Source of the DNA: JAVBNN01 sp031551525
GTDB lineage: Bacteria > Bacillota > Negativicutes > Acidaminococcales > JAISLQ01
Direction: 5' to 3'
Assembly (NCBI GenBank): GCA_031551525.1
Contig: JAVBNN010000009.1
Span: 62,001-126,000, forward strand
DNA: 64,000 nucleotides
Positions 35,792 to 46,007 of this stretch are shown in pieces. Numbering within the stretch: the first letter of the stretch is position 1; the number at the start of each line of letters is the position of its first letter. The notes below the pieces were generated by a model. That model had not been told where the DNA came from. It saw nothing but the letters and a program-made list of their open reading frames with translations, and did no database searches. The position numbers were made by a program, and so were the translations under genes.

Positions 35792-35829
35792 TTTATCATA
35801 CTTATGATAAAAACAGGGGGAAATAAATA

Positions 35830-36888
35830 GTGAATTCAGAATTATTGAGCGCGTTCAGGGAACTGGGCAAAGAAAAAGGTATTGTGCCGGAGATACTGTT
35901 TGACGCAGTAGAAGCAGCGCTTATTGCCGCCTACCGAAAAAACTTCGGTTCGTCACAAAATGTACGTGTAGAGCTTGACCGAAATAAAGGCGATATACAT
36001 GTGTACGCCCGCAAAATCGTGGTAGATAAAATCGAAGACGGGTACCTCGAGATATCCCTCGAAGAGGCACAAAAAATTGACCCGCGCTATCAACTCGACG
36101 ATATTATCGAAATAGAAGTTACGCCAAAAAACTTTGGCCGCATTGCAGCGCAAACAGCCAAACAAGTAGTGGTGCAACGCATAAGGGAAATTGAACGGGG
36201 CCTGGTATACGAGAAATTTTCCAATAGAGAGAGCGACATCGTTACCGGTATGGTACAACGTACTGAACAGAAAAATGTTTATATAGACCTTGGCAAAGCC
36301 GAGGCTGTTCTTGCATCAAATGAACAGATACCGGGGGAACATTACGCCCATCTCGATAGAATAAAAACTTACATAATCGAAGTCAAAAAAACCAATAAAG
36401 GGCCGCAGATCATGGTTTCCCGGACGCATCCGGGACTGTTGAAACGACTTTTTGAGTTGGAAGTGCCGGAAATACACGATGGATTAGTGGAGATAAAGTC
36501 GGTAGCCAGAGAGCCCGGAATGCGTTCCAAGATAGCGGTATATTCTAAAGATGAAAACGTCGATCCGGTTGGTTCGTGCGTAGGTCACAAGGGTATGCGC
36601 GTTCAAACCATAGTAAATGAACTGCGCGGTGAAAAAATTGATATAGTGAAATACAGCGGTGACCCTGAACAGTATGTTGCCAATGCCCTTAGCCCCGCGA
36701 AAGTGGTGTCGGTGGAAGCGAACCCTGCCGAAAAAATATGCCGCGTAGTTGTTCCGGACTACCAATTGTCGCTGGCTATTGGCAAAGAGGGGCAAAATGC
36801 CAGGTTGGCCGCTAAACTTACCGGTTGGAAGATAGATATAAAAAGCGAATCCCAGGCTACTGCGGAGGAGGCACGTGAATTGGCGTGA
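35830..36888 (+). CDS. nusA: Transcription termination/antitermination factor NusA
   Basis: A 352-residue RNA-polymerase-binding factor. Domains in order: N-terminal polymerase-binding domain (to about 130), S1 (about 135-200, [21 protein letters not shown]), then two KH domains with [20 protein letters not shown] and [20 protein letters not shown]. It has no C-terminal acidic repeats, as is normal in Firmicutes. GTG start with AGGGGG upstream. The stop overlaps the rnpM start by four bases (GTGA). Confidence 0.95.
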   Translation: MNSELLSAFRELGKEKGIVPEILFDAVEAALIAAYRKNFGSSQNVRVELDRNKGDIHVYARKIVVDKIEDGYLEISLEEAQKIDPRYQLDDIIEIEVTPKNFGRIAAQTAKQVVVQRIREIERGLVYEKFSNRESDIVTGMVQRTEQKNVYIDLGKAEAVLASNEQIPGEHYAHLDRIKTYIIEVKKTNKGPQIMVSRTHPGLLKRLFELEVPEIHDGLVEIKSVAREPGMRSKIAVYSKDENVDPVGSCVGHKGMRVQTIVNELRGEKIDIVKYSGDPEQYVANALSPAKVVSVEANPAEKICRVVVPDYQLSLAIGKEGQNARLAAKLTGWKIDIKSESQATAEEARELA

Positions 36889-37151
36889 AAACAAAAAAAA
36901 CACCACAAAGAATGTGTGTTGGCTGCCAGCAAATGAAAGACAAACGTGAGCTCTTGCGCATAGTGCGTACGCCGGAGGGCGAAATATTGGCCGATAAAAC
37001 TGGTAAAAAAGCAGGCCGCGGAGCATATGTTTGCCCGCATGAAGTTTGTATCAAAAAAGCATGGAAAGAAAAGCGTTTGGAAAAAGCATTGGAAAAAAGC
37101 ATAAACTCTGATGTTTACGAGACGCTTTTGGCAGGTTTATCTTCGCAATGA
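36885..37151 (+). CDS. rnpM: RnpM / YlxR RNA-binding protein
   Basis: An 88-residue YlxR-family (DUF448) protein with the [20 protein letters not shown] motif and [12 protein letters not shown]. In Bacillus, YlxR (RnpM) binds and modulates RNase P. Here it is translationally coupled to nusA (four-base overlap) and to the next gene (four-base overlap), as in other Firmicutes. Confidence 0.93.
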   Translation: MKTKKTPQRMCVGCQQMKDKRELLRIVRTPEGEILADKTGKKAGRGAYVCPHEVCIKKAWKEKRLEKALEKSINSDVYETLLAGLSSQ

Positions 37152-37465
37152 CTGAGCAGCGTCTGCTGTCGGCTCTGGGACTGGCACAAAAAGCTGGCAA
37201 GCTTGCGTCCGGAGATACGGCAGTACAAATGGCAGTAAAATCGGGAAAAGCTAAATTCCTTCTAATAGCAGCGGATGCGGCAGAAAACTCACGGAAAAAT
37301 ATGAAAAATATGGCAGAATCATATGGCATACCTGTTGATGAATGCGCAAGCCGGGAACTTTTGGGCAGCGCAATAGGCAGGGCGCAACGGTCAGCGGTTG
37401 CAGTGCTGGATAAGGGTTTTGCTACTATGATAAAGAAGACCTTGGAAAACGCCGACAAGAGATAA
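37148..37465 (+). CDS. L7Ae-family ribosomal protein, YlxQ-like
   Basis: A 105-residue L7Ae/L30e/S12e/Gadd45-fold protein corresponding to YlxQ of Bacillus, a K-turn RNA-binding candidate. [15 protein letters not shown] and [16 protein letters not shown] are typical. It lies between rnpM and infB in the conserved order. Precise RNA target is not known; the rimP leader upstream is one speculative candidate. Confidence 0.88.
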   Translation: MTEQRLLSALGLAQKAGKLASGDTAVQMAVKSGKAKFLLIAADAAENSRKNMKNMAESYGIPVDECASRELLGSAIGRAQRSAVAVLDKGFATMIKKTLENADKR

Positions 37466-37481
37466 CATTGGGGGTGGCTGG

Positions 37482-40163
37482 ATGCCAAAGTATAGAGTAT
37501 TTGAACTTGCCAAAGAATTTGGCGCAACGAGCAAAGTTATCCTGGATATTTTAGCCAGGAACGAAATGCCCGTAAAAAATCATATGAGTAGTGTAGACGA
37601 CAACGGACGTGAACTTATTGTCAGGACTTTTGCACGCAAAAGTGATGCCACAGCACCGGAAAAAGCACCGATTCCGCCTAAGCCGGAACCGGTAAAAACT
37701 ATCGTGGAACCGGCGCCAATTGCTACTGCAGCTAAACCGCCTGTTAAAAAACCGGAAATTCCGGTCCCTAGCCCGACTGTGCCTCCCTTTAAACGGGAGC
37801 AGCCTAAAACTCGTATAGAACAACATCAAAAAATCGAGCGCCCTGTTGAAATCAGGCCGCAGCAAGCAAAACAGGTCGTGCCGCAACACACCGGAGAAAA
37901 GCGTCCTTTCCAGCCTGTAGCGCGTCCCGCATCCGGCCCGCAGCAAACCGCGAGGCCGCCTCAACGGATAAATCCGGTACAACAAGGGCAACCACCGGCT
38001 CATGGACAACGGCCGGATTTTCGTCCACAGCAGCAGCGCCCGCAAACAGACCGGCCTGGTTTCTCACGCCCACAAACAGACAGGCCCGCTTTCTCTCATC
38101 CACAAACAGACAGATCAAATATTACGCGGCCAGCCGGCGGTTTCTCGCGCCCACAGTCTGGCAGCGATCAACCCAGACCTTTTAACAATGCACCTAGGGG
38201 AGAGCAACAACCTTTCAATAAAAAACCGGCCAATAAATTCCCTGAACCTGCAACCAGCACTACCGGCAATAAACCCAATAATAAATTTAACAATTACCCA
38301 AAAAAGAAAAACAAAATGCCGGAGAAAAAGCAGGAACGGACGGATTTTACTGATCGTGGCAAAATGTCCAAACATGCCAAGGCGGGAATGTTCGTACAAC
38401 CGCAGGTAAATGTGCAAAAACCGACTAATGTGGAAATAGCGGAATTTATTTCAGTAAAAGATTTTGCTACCATTATGAAACGCGAAGTTGCGGAAGTAAT
38501 AAAGTGTCTGCTACACTTGGGCGTTATGGCCACTATAAACCAGGAGATCGATTTTGATACGGCATCTTTGGTTGGAAACGAGCTTGGGGTAGAGGTTAAA
38601 GCATTGCCGCCAGAACAAGATCCAACCGAAATACCGGAAACAGACGACGATCCGCAAAAACGCGTTTTGAGGGCGCCGGTAGTTACCATTATGGGGCATG
38701 TTGACCATGGCAAGACGTCCCTGCTAGACACCATCAGAAAGGCCAATGTCACGGCGCGCGAAGCTGGCGGAATCACCCAGCATATTGGCGCATACCAAGT
38801 CAATCATCAAGGTAAAAAAATAGTCTTTCTTGATACGCCCGGGCATGAGGCGTTCACTTCCATGCGCGCCCGCGGCGCAAAAGTAACCGATGTGGCTATA
38901 TTGGTGGTAGCGGCGGACGATGGTGTTATGCCGCAGACAGTAGAAGCTATAAACCATGCTAAATCGGCTGAAGTCCCTATCATCGTTGCTATAAATAAAA
39001 TGGACAGACCTAATGCTGCCCCCGACCGTGTAAAACAGCAACTTACCGAATACGGCCTGCAAGCGGAAGATTGGGGCGGACAAACCATAATGGTACCGGT
39101 ATCTGCCCACAAGCAAACAGGGATAGCCGAGTTGCTGGAAATGATCCTCTTAGTAGCGGAAATGCAGGAATTGACCGCAAATCCCAATCTGCCGGCACAA
39201 GGAACCATCATAGAAGCGCAACTGGATAAAGGACGCGGTCCGGTAGCCACCGTATTAGTGCAAAAAGGCACCCTCAGGGTTGGCGATACGATCATTGCCG
39301 GAACCGCATACGGAAAAGTGCGCGCCATGGTCAATGAGCGGGGCGAAAACTTAAAAAAAGCCGGTCCGTCGACTCCAGTTGAAGTATTGGGGCTCTCAGA
39401 CGTTCCGTTGGCGGGCGATATCCTTAATGCAACTGATGAAAAAATTGCCCGTGCGATTGCCGAAAAACGCCAGGCCAAGCGGCGTATAGAAGAAATGCAG
39501 CAAAGTCAAAAAGTATCGCTCGATGATATTTTCCGGCAGATACAGGATGGTAAACTCAAGGAACTCAATATCGTGGTCAAAGCTGACGTACAGGGTACCA
39601 TAGAAGCTTTGCGTCAGGCCCTTGAAGGGATACGCAACGAAGAAGTAAAAGTGGTGGTCGTACATTCAGGCGTAGGCGCTATAAATGAGTCCGACGTCAT
39701 GCTCGCGTCGGCAGCCAATGCGCTTATTATCGGCTTTAATGTTCGTCCGGACGCCAACGCGCGCAAAACAGCGGAGACCGAGAAGGTGGATATTGAGACT
39801 TACCGGGTTATTTACGATGCGATAAATGATGTGGAGGCCGCTATTAAAGGTATGCTGGCCCCGAAGTTTAAAGAGGTCGTCCAGGGCAGAGTGGAAGTGC
39901 GGCAAGTCATCTCCATATCCAAAATGCTTATTGCCGGCTGCTATGTACAGGAAGGCAAGATTACCCGTTCTTCCAAAGTACGTCTTTTACGCAACGGTAT
40001 TGTTGTACACGAGGGTGAACTTGAGTCTTTGCGCCGTTTTAAGGATGACGTAAAAGAAGTCGCGGCAGGCTATGAATGCGGACTTACTATAGATAAATTC
40101 CGTGATGTCAAAGAAGGAGATGTCATCGAAGCTTATATCATGGAAGAAATAAAACAGGAATAA
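37482..40163 (+). CDS. infB: Translation initiation factor IF-2
   Basis: An 893-residue GTPase that recruits initiator fMet-tRNA to the 30S subunit. The start [20 protein letters not shown] is the IF2-N domain, followed by a long disordered linker rich in Pro, Gln and Arg (about residues 55-280), a second IF2-N-like segment, the G domain with GHVDHGKT (405-412), DTPGHEAF and NKMD, then domains II to IV. The linker holds three tandem 10-residue repeats at 38040-38129. The ATG follows GGGGGTGG. Confidence 0.96.
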   Translation: MPKYRVFELAKEFGATSKVILDILARNEMPVKNHMSSVDDNGRELIVRTFARKSDATAPEKAPIPPKPEPVKTIVEPAPIATAAKPPVKKPEIPVPSPTVPPFKREQPKTRIEQHQKIERPVEIRPQQAKQVVPQHTGEKRPFQPVARPASGPQQTARPPQRINPVQQGQPPAHGQRPDFRPQQQRPQTDRPGFSRPQTDRPAFSHPQTDRSNITRPAGGFSRPQSGSDQPRPFNNAPRGEQQPFNKKPANKFPEPATSTTGNKPNNKFNNYPKKKNKMPEKKQERTDFTDRGKMSKHAKAGMFVQPQVNVQKPTNVEIAEFISVKDFATIMKREVAEVIKCLLHLGVMATINQEIDFDTASLVGNELGVEVKALPPEQDPTEIPETDDDPQKRVLRAPVVTIMGHVDHGKTSLLDTIRKANVTAREAGGITQHIGAYQVNHQGKKIVFLDTPGHEAFTSMRARGAKVTDVAILVVAADDGVMPQTVEAINHAKSAEVPIIVAINKMDRPNAAPDRVKQQLTEYGLQAEDWGGQTIMVPVSAHKQTGIAELLEMILLVAEMQELTANPNLPAQGTIIEAQLDKGRGPVATVLVQKGTLRVGDTIIAGTAYGKVRAMVNERGENLKKAGPSTPVEVLGLSDVPLAGDILNATDEKIARAIAEKRQAKRRIEEMQQSQKVSLDDIFRQIQDGKLKELNIVVKADVQGTIEALRQALEGIRNEEVKVVVVHSGVGAINESDVMLASAANALIIGFNVRPDANARKTAETEKVDIETYRVIYDAINDVEAAIKGMLAPKFKEVVQGRVEVRQVISISKMLIAGCYVQEGKITRSSKVRLLRNGIVVHEGELESLRRFKDDVKEVAAGYECGLTIDKFRDVKEGDVIEAYIMEEIKQE
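38040..38129 (+). repeat. Three 30-bp tandem repeats in the infB linker
   Basis: The units encode [20 protein letters not shown] and [10 protein letters not shown]. Such linker repeats are expected to vary in copy number between strains without affecting the GTPase domain. Confidence 0.85.
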
Positions 40164-40189
40164 ACGGCCGTATTTTGTGAGGTGATGAA

Positions 40190-40531
40190 ATGGCTCGTGT
40201 ACGTGTAGAAAAAGTACAGGAGATGATCCGGCAGGAAGTAAGCAGCATACTTTTAAACGATATAAAAGACCCTCGGGTGAAATTTGTCACGGTAACGTCA
40301 GTTGAAGCCACCGCTGACCTTCGTAGCGCAAAGATATATGTTAGCCTGTATGGTGACGATGAAGAAAAAAAACAATCCTGGCAGGGCATCCAGCATGCTC
40401 TGGGGTTCATACGAACTGAAATAGGCAAGCGGATACGTCTTCGGTTTACTCCGGAACTCTCTTTTCACCTCGACAAATCATTGGATTACAGCGACCATAT
40501 ACAAAGAATATTGCAACAAATAGATAAATGA
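40190..40531 (+). CDS. rbfA: Ribosome-binding factor A
   Basis: A 113-residue KH-type 30S maturation factor. The RVEKVQEMIRQEVSSILL start, DPRVKFVTVTSVEATADL, and RLRFTPELSFHLDKSLDY are typical of RbfA. GAGGTGATGAA precedes the ATG. It follows infB by 26 bases in the conserved order. Confidence 0.95.
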   Translation: MARVRVEKVQEMIRQEVSSILLNDIKDPRVKFVTVTSVEATADLRSAKIYVSLYGDDEEKKQSWQGIQHALGFIRTEIGKRIRLRFTPELSFHLDKSLDYSDHIQRILQQIDK

Positions 40532-40542
40532 AGGTGGGCGGC

Positions 40543-41502
40543 ATGAAAACAGCATCCCTTTCAGCTATCGGTGAAATCTTGAAAAAAGCAAATAACATTG
40601 CTTTGGCGGCTCATGTCAATCCTGATGGGGATGCTTTGGGTTCCGTTCTAGGATTGGGTATGCTGCTTGAAAAGTTGGGGAAAACAGCGTATATGTTCAT
40701 TGACGATGACATACCCCAACAATTCATGTTTATGCCCAATGTGAGAAACATAAAAAAACCTTCACTAGATACCATTTTGCAAACCGATTTGCTGGTGATA
40801 CTAGATGCAAGCGATTGTGAACGGGTCGGCAGGGTTTGTCAACATATAAAAACGCCGCTCATCGTTAACCTGGATCATCACATATCAAATAACGGCTTTG
40901 CCGATATTTTATTTCTTGATGTTCAGGCGGCCGCGACCAGTGAGATAATATTCAACCTGGTCAAAGAAATGGGTATAGATATTGACCGTGATATGGCTGT
41001 TGTTCTTTACACAGGCATAGTGACTGATTGCGGTTTTTTTCGTTATGCCAATACAACACCGCTGACGTTACGGATCGCGGCGGAACTTTTGGAAACAGGC
41101 ATACAGCCCAATGAAATATCGGATTTTATTGAAACCCAAACAATAGAAACATTGCGTATCCTACCTAAAGTACTCAATACTCTGGAATTTTACCTTGACG
41201 GACGTCTGGCGTCGATATCCATATCTACCGATTTATATAAAGACGATATGGATGGTGATGTTTTTGTAAAATACCCACGCTATATAGAGGGCGTGGAAGT
41301 AGCCCTTTTATTCAAAGGAGTTTCCGAGAGAGAAACTCGTGTGAGCATGAGGTCGCGCGACCTTGATGTGAGCCGGGTGGCCATGGAGTTCGGGGGCGGC
41401 GGACATGTCAAGGCGGCCGGATGCACGGTAAGCGGGGCTATCCCGGTCGCCAAGGATAAAATTATCGCCTCTTTGACCAAGCACTTGGGAGTGGCAGATT
41501 AA
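40543..41502 (+). CDS. nrnA: DHH-family oligoribonuclease / pAp phosphatase NrnA
   Basis: A 319-residue DHH-DHHA1 phosphoesterase that degrades very short RNAs and 3'-phosphoadenosine 5'-phosphate. HVNPDGDALGS, LDASD, the DHH motif in NLDHHISNNGFAD and the C-terminal FGGGGHVKAAGCTV are present. The ATG at 40543 has AAGGTGG five bases upstream; an upstream ATG at 40528 overlaps the rbfA stop but has no ribosome site. The stop abuts the truB start. Confidence 0.92.
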   Translation: MKTASLSAIGEILKKANNIALAAHVNPDGDALGSVLGLGMLLEKLGKTAYMFIDDDIPQQFMFMPNVRNIKKPSLDTILQTDLLVILDASDCERVGRVCQHIKTPLIVNLDHHISNNGFADILFLDVQAAATSEIIFNLVKEMGIDIDRDMAVVLYTGIVTDCGFFRYANTTPLTLRIAAELLETGIQPNEISDFIETQTIETLRILPKVLNTLEFYLDGRLASISISTDLYKDDMDGDVFVKYPRYIEGVEVALLFKGVSERETRVSMRSRDLDVSRVAMEFGGGGHVKAAGCTVSGAIPVAKDKIIASLTKHLGVAD

Positions 41503-42390
41503 ATGCTTTCGGGTATTTTAAATATATTAAAACCATCGGGCATGACTTCACATGATGTCGTCTATTTTGTCAGAAAGGCCACCGGCGTCAAAAAAGTGGG
41601 CCACGCAGGCACCTTGGACCCGGATGCGGCAGGAGTGTTACCGGTCTTTGTTGGCAATGCCACGCGATTGATCGAATATACAGCAGATAGTGATAAATGC
41701 TACCGGGCGGAGTTGCTGCTCGGGGTAAAAACAGATACTGGCGACTCCAGCGGAAATATTATCGACAGAAAACCGCTTCCAGAGCTATCAAACGACGCAA
41801 TACTTGCGGCGCTGGAAAAATTGACCGGCGATACTTTACAAATACCTCCTATGTATTCGGCTGTAAAATATAAGGGCCAAAAGCTTTATCAACTGGCCCG
41901 GGCGGGACAAACCGTGGAACGAGCAGCCCGTCCAATAAAAATATATAGCTTGAAACTGCTCGCGAGGGAGAAAGACAGGCTTCTGCTGGAAATAGATTGC
42001 TCAAAGGGTACGTATATACGAACTTTACTGGAAGACATCGCCGAAGGCCTTGAAACTGTCGGCACGATGGATTTTCTCCTGCGCACAAAAGCAGGTTCTT
42101 TTTTAATAGAAAAAACATGCTTGCTGGAAGATATAAAAAGCGATCCGGCCAAACACTTACTGTCGGCCGATCTGGCTGTTGCCCATCTGCCGCTGGTAAC
42201 ACTAGACCAGGAAAACGCCAGGCGTTTTTCGCAGGGTGTGAAAACAGAACATAATGGCGCACCGCACGCGACTGTGCGCGTATGCTCGCCGGACGGTTCT
42301 TTACTTGGTATAGGTACCGCGAAAGAGGGGCTGTTGCGGGCGAAAAAAGTATTGACTGCCAACAAGGATTGTGGATGGTGTAAAGTATAA
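41503..42390 (+). CDS. truB: tRNA pseudouridine-55 synthase
   Basis: A 295-residue TruB that makes pseudouridine 55 in tRNA. KPSGMTSHDVV and HAGTLDPDAAGVLPV carry the catalytic aspartate (Asp39); YSAVKYKGQKLYQLARAG and CSKGTYIRTL follow, with a C-terminal RNA-binding part. It begins immediately after the nrnA stop and shares one base with ribF (TAATG). Confidence 0.95.
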   Translation: MLSGILNILKPSGMTSHDVVYFVRKATGVKKVGHAGTLDPDAAGVLPVFVGNATRLIEYTADSDKCYRAELLLGVKTDTGDSSGNIIDRKPLPELSNDAILAALEKLTGDTLQIPPMYSAVKYKGQKLYQLARAGQTVERAARPIKIYSLKLLAREKDRLLLEIDCSKGTYIRTLLEDIAEGLETVGTMDFLLRTKAGSFLIEKTCLLEDIKSDPAKHLLSADLAVAHLPLVTLDQENARRFSQGVKTEHNGAPHATVRVCSPDGSLLGIGTAKEGLLRAKKVLTANKDCGWCKV

Positions 42391-43334
42391 TGCAGATATT
42401 TAACAAGTTTGAGGATTTGCCGGAAGTATATGAAGGATGTGCGATAGCCCTTGGTACTTTTGATGGCATTCACCTTGGCCATGTGGATATAATTAAAACA
42501 GCAAAAAAGCATGCAAAAAATGCAGGAACAAAATGTATAGTCTTTTCTTTTGTCAATCATCCCATGGAAAAAATAGCGCCGGCAAAAGCCCCGTTGCGTC
42601 TTTGTTCCGAAGATAAAAAAAAGGAACTGTTGTCCGCGCTAGGCGTGGACATACTTTTCAACATATATTTTGATAAAAAATTTGCTTCAGTAAGTTCTAG
42701 CCAGTTTGTGTCTGCTTTGCAAAAGTTTTTTTCTCCCGGCTGCATAGTCGTTGGCGACAATTACTCATACGGCCATCTTGGTGCCGGTACAGCTCAGACA
42801 CTAAAAGCAGACGGCAAAAAATATGGTTTTGCCGTTATCGTGAGAAAACTTGTAACGGTCAACGAAATTGTTGTCAGCAGTAGCAATATACGCCGTTATA
42901 TTTTGAACGGCGATATGGATACAGCCAACAACCTCTTGGGGCGGTACTACACTTTTTCCGGAAAGGTAGTCAAAGGAAATGGACGAGGAAAAGGCTTGGG
43001 CTATCCCACTGCCAATCTGGAAATACAAAGTTCCCGTCAAGCTATTCCAGCAGACGGGGTATATGCTGTCTGGGCCAAAATTGGCACAGGTGTGTATCCG
43101 GCTGTAACCAATATCGGCAACAACCCCACTTTTATAACAACCTCAAGGCGCCTTGAAACAACTATATTGAATTTTTCCGCCGATATTTACGGGGAAAATA
43201 TAGAGATAATTTTTGTTAAAAAACTGCGCAGTGAAGAAAAATTTCCTGATAAAGACGCGCTCATAACGCAAATCGAAAAAGATATAGCCAAGGCAGGTGA
43301 ATATTTGAAAGACAAAGAAAACATTTGTTTTTAA
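42390..43334 (+). CDS. ribF: Riboflavin kinase / FAD synthetase
   Basis: A 314-residue bifunctional enzyme converting riboflavin to FMN and FAD. The N-terminal nucleotidyltransferase domain has GTFDGIHLGH (residues 22-31) and VVGDNYSYGHLGAG; the C-terminal flavokinase domain has GRGKGLGYPTANL and TNIGNNPTF. It is the last gene before the separate rpsO promoter. Confidence 0.95.
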   Translation: MQIFNKFEDLPEVYEGCAIALGTFDGIHLGHVDIIKTAKKHAKNAGTKCIVFSFVNHPMEKIAPAKAPLRLCSEDKKKELLSALGVDILFNIYFDKKFASVSSSQFVSALQKFFSPGCIVVGDNYSYGHLGAGTAQTLKADGKKYGFAVIVRKLVTVNEIVVSSSNIRRYILNGDMDTANNLLGRYYTFSGKVVKGNGRGKGLGYPTANLEIQSSRQAIPADGVYAVWAKIGTGVYPAVTNIGNNPTFITTSRRLETTILNFSADIYGENIEIIFVKKLRSEEKFPDKDALITQIEKDIAKAGEYLKDKENICF

Positions 43335-43338
43335 AGCA

Positions 43339-43367
43339 TTTACAGCGAAGTTTTAATGTGATAGAAT
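43339..43367 (+). promoter_or_regulatory. Promoter of rpsO
   Basis: TTTACA (43339-43344) and TAGAAT (43362-43367) with 17-base spacing, directly after the ribF stop. Confidence 0.7.
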
Positions 43368-43374
43368 AACACAC

Positions 43375-43455
43375 GGGTTAAATGCCCTATAACCACTGCT
43401 TGGATATCCGACTCTCCGACGGTTTCTTGGCTCTGGCGTTTTGATTGCGAGGAGG
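43375..43455 (+). promoter_or_regulatory. Probable rpsO (S15) leader
   Basis: About 85 untranslated bases separate the promoter from rpsO. GGTTA/TAACC can pair near 43376-43393, and the ATATCCGACTCTCCGACGG plus TTTCTTGG segment resembles leaders seen before rpsO in other Firmicutes, where S15 can repress its own translation. The resemblance is from memory, not from alignment. Confidence 0.4.
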
Positions 43456-43462
43456 AAAAACA

Positions 43463-43729
43463 ATGCTTACCAACGAAAAAAAACAGGAACTCATTTCGAC
43501 TTACCGTACTCACGAGGCGGATACCGGTTCATCCGAGGTTCAGATCGCTATCCTGACTGAAAGGATACGCTATCTGACAGAGCATCTCAAAGAGCACAAA
43601 AAAGACCATCATTCCCGGCGCGGACTTTTGAAGCTGGTCGGACAAAGGCGCGGACTTTTGAGTTATTTGCAAAACAAAGATATTGAAAAATACCGCACCA
43701 TAATACAAAAACTAGGTCTTCGCAAATAA
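43463..43729 (+). CDS. rpsO: 30S ribosomal protein S15
   Basis: An 88-residue S15 that binds 16S rRNA early in 30S assembly. [18 protein letters not shown], the [15 protein letters not shown] segment and [12 protein letters not shown] are diagnostic. The ATG at 43463 has GAGGAGG nine bases upstream; an upstream ATG at 43445 would add six residues made from the ribosome site itself. Confidence 0.97.
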   Translation: MLTNEKKQELISTYRTHEADTGSSEVQIAILTERIRYLTEHLKEHKKDHHSRRGLLKLVGQRRGLLSYLQNKDIEKYRTIIQKLGLRK

Positions 43730-43752
43730 AAGTGGGTTATCCCACTTTTTTT
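43728..43752 (+). terminator. Intrinsic terminator after rpsO
   Basis: AAAAGTGGG/CCCACTTTT with a TTAT loop and a T run; the stem starts inside the rpsO stop codon. Confidence 0.9.
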
Positions 43753-43857
43753 GTTTTGAAGGCATTTTTGCAAATTCTATTATGCATTTACAAAAGAACA
43801 TGATAATATATATGTTGATGAATTTAAAGAGAGAGAATAAGAGGAGGATACTAGAAA

Positions 43858-45948
43858 ATGCACAGTTATAGTATGCAACTTGGCGGCAGGACGCTGACTA
43901 TCGAAAGCGGTAAAATGGCAAAACAGGCTAGCGGAGCGGTCCTCGTTCGCTACGGCGACACAGCGGTATTGGTTGCGGCTACCGGTTCTGCGTCACCGAG
44001 AGAAGGTATAGATTTTTTCCCGCTTACTGTAGATTTTGAAGAAAAACTTTATTCAGTAGGCAAAATACCGGGCGGTTTTATTAAAAGGGAAGGGCGCCCC
44101 AGCGAAACGGCTGTCCTGACCAGCCGTCTCATAGACAGGCCGATCCGGCCACTCTTTGCCGACGGCTACAGAAACGATGTACAGATAGTTGCCACGGCAT
44201 TGTCGGTAGACCAAAATAACGCACCCGACATTCCGGCCATGATAGGCGCATCCTGTGCGCTTTGTATTTCCAATATTCCCTTTCAAGGGCCGATCGGTGG
44301 CGTGCGAGTCGGCCTTATTGGCGAGCAGTTTATTATCAATCCGACTGTCGATCAGCAGGCTGAAAGCCGCCTTAATCTTGTCGTGGCCGGTACGAAAGAC
44401 GCCATTTTGATGGTAGAGGCGGGCGCTGAAGAAATCAGCGAAGAAGTTATGCTCAATGCGATCATGTTTGGACATGACGTAATAAAAGAAATAGTTGCTT
44501 TCATTGAAAACATACAGGCCGAGGTCGGCGTCGCCAAACGTGAAGTAGCGCTCTATGAACCGCCCGCTGAATTGGCGGCTGCCATAAAAGATTTTTGCTA
44601 TAAAAAAATAGAAGAAGCTTTGCGTGTTCACGAAAAATTGGCGCGGGAAGAGGCTATGGACAAAGTGGGAGCCGAAGTGAAGGAGAAATTCCTGGCCGAA
44701 TATCCAGACAATAAAAAAGATATCGGCAATATTTTCCATGGTCTTTTAAAAACTGCCGTAAGGAAAATGATCACTATAGATAAAATACGCCCAGATGGAC
44801 GCCAGCTTGATGAAGTGCGTCCCGTTTCCTGTGAAGTCGGTCTCTTACCGCGCACGCATGGTTCGGGCCTATTTACTCGTGGTCAGACCCAGATACTCAA
44901 TATCATCACACTTGCGCCATTGCGTGAGGAACAGATACTGGACGGGCTTGGCGTCGAAGACTCTAAACGCTACATGCATCACTATAACTTCCCGCCCTAT
45001 AGTGTGGGCGAGACCCGCCCCATGCGTTCGCCAGGGCGGCGTGAAATAGGGCATGGAGCGCTGGCGGAACGCGCTTTGGTGCCAGTCATTCCCTCTAAAG
45101 ATGAATTCCCTTACGCTTTACGCCTGGTATCTGAAGTTTTGGAGTCCAACGGTTCTTCTTCCATGGGTAGTGTTTGCGGCAGCACACTTTCTTTGATGGA
45201 CGCCGGCGTGCCTATTAAGGCGCCTGTTTCCGGTATTGCCATGGGCTTGGTAAAAGACGGGGAATATTTCACTATACTGACCGATATTCAGGGGCTTGAG
45301 GACGCGCTTGGCGATATGGACTTTAAGGTGGCCGGTACCAATAAAGGCATCACCGCTATCCAGATGGATATCAAGATAGACGGCATTAACCGAGACATAT
45401 TTGCTGCGGCATTGGAACAGGCGAAACAGGGCCGCGCCTTTATTCTTGGCAAAATGTTGGAAGCCATCGATGCTCCGAGAAAAGAGATGTCACCGTATGC
45501 TCCAAGGATAATCACGCTACAGATAAATCCTGACAAAATACGCGACGTCATCGGACCTGGCGGTAAGATTATCAAAAAAATCGTTGAAGATACTGGCGTC
45601 AAGATGGATGTCGAAGATGACGGCAAGATATATATTGCCGCCGTTGATCCCCAAGCTGCCGAAAAAGCAGTGAAAATCGTGGAGTCTTTGGTGGCGGAAG
45701 TGGAAGTTGGCAAAACCTATGTAGGTAAAGTCACCCGCTTAATGAATTTCGGTGCCTTTGTTGAAATACTGCCCGGAAAAGAGGGCCTTGTCCACATTTC
45801 ACAACTGGCACTTGAAAGAGTGAATAAAGTGGAAGACGTAGTCAATGTAGGTGACGAGGTAATGGTAAAAGTTACGGAAATCGACCGGCAGGGACGTGTA
45901 AACCTTTCGCGCAAAGACGTTTTGAAGCAAAATCAAAATCAAGAATAA
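43858..45948 (+). CDS. pnp: Polynucleotide phosphorylase
   Basis: A 696-residue 3'-5' exoribonuclease. Two RNase PH domains (first with [12 protein letters not shown], second with [14 protein letters not shown] and [17 protein letters not shown]) flank an alpha-helical domain, followed by KH ([15 protein letters not shown]) and S1 ([20 protein letters not shown]) domains. AGAGGAGG precedes the ATG. It sits after rpsO in the usual order but behind the rpsO terminator, so part of its expression probably comes from readthrough or a weak promoter in the 43753-43857 gap. Confidence 0.97.
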   Translation: MHSYSMQLGGRTLTIESGKMAKQASGAVLVRYGDTAVLVAATGSASPREGIDFFPLTVDFEEKLYSVGKIPGGFIKREGRPSETAVLTSRLIDRPIRPLFADGYRNDVQIVATALSVDQNNAPDIPAMIGASCALCISNIPFQGPIGGVRVGLIGEQFIINPTVDQQAESRLNLVVAGTKDAILMVEAGAEEISEEVMLNAIMFGHDVIKEIVAFIENIQAEVGVAKREVALYEPPAELAAAIKDFCYKKIEEALRVHEKLAREEAMDKVGAEVKEKFLAEYPDNKKDIGNIFHGLLKTAVRKMITIDKIRPDGRQLDEVRPVSCEVGLLPRTHGSGLFTRGQTQILNIITLAPLREEQILDGLGVEDSKRYMHHYNFPPYSVGETRPMRSPGRREIGHGALAERALVPVIPSKDEFPYALRLVSEVLESNGSSSMGSVCGSTLSLMDAGVPIKAPVSGIAMGLVKDGEYFTILTDIQGLEDALGDMDFKVAGTNKGITAIQMDIKIDGINRDIFAAALEQAKQGRAFILGKMLEAIDAPRKEMSPYAPRIITLQINPDKIRDVIGPGGKIIKKIVEDTGVKMDVEDDGKIYIAAVDPQAAEKAVKIVESLVAEVEVGKTYVGKVTRLMNFGAFVEILPGKEGLVHISQLALERVNKVEDVVNVGDEVMVKVTEIDRQGRVNLSRKDVLKQNQNQE

Positions 45949-45953
45949 AATTA

Positions 45954-45990
45954 TTTTAAGAGCAGAGAGCCTAGCTCTCTGCTCTTAAAA
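45954..45990. repeat. Perfect inverted repeat between pnp and the M16 gene
   Basis: TTTTAAGAGCAGAGAG pairs with CTCTCTGCTCTTAAAA around a five-base centre. There is no T tract after it on the plus strand, so it is at best a weak terminator. It may protect the pnp message 3' end or act as a processing site. Confidence 0.65.
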
Positions 45991-46007
45991 TACACAGAGG
46001 ATTTTAA

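Noticed and set aside
38040..38129. Short tandem repeats as a possible CRISPR array
   Set aside because: They are in-frame 10-codon repeats in the IF-2 linker with no spacers.
38807..39478. Minus-strand 223-residue frame in infB
   Set aside because: Shadow of the IF-2 GTPase domain; low-complexity Ser/Ala/Cys composition.
41889..42560. Minus-strand 223-residue frame across truB and ribF
   Set aside because: Antisense to two conserved genes with intact motifs.
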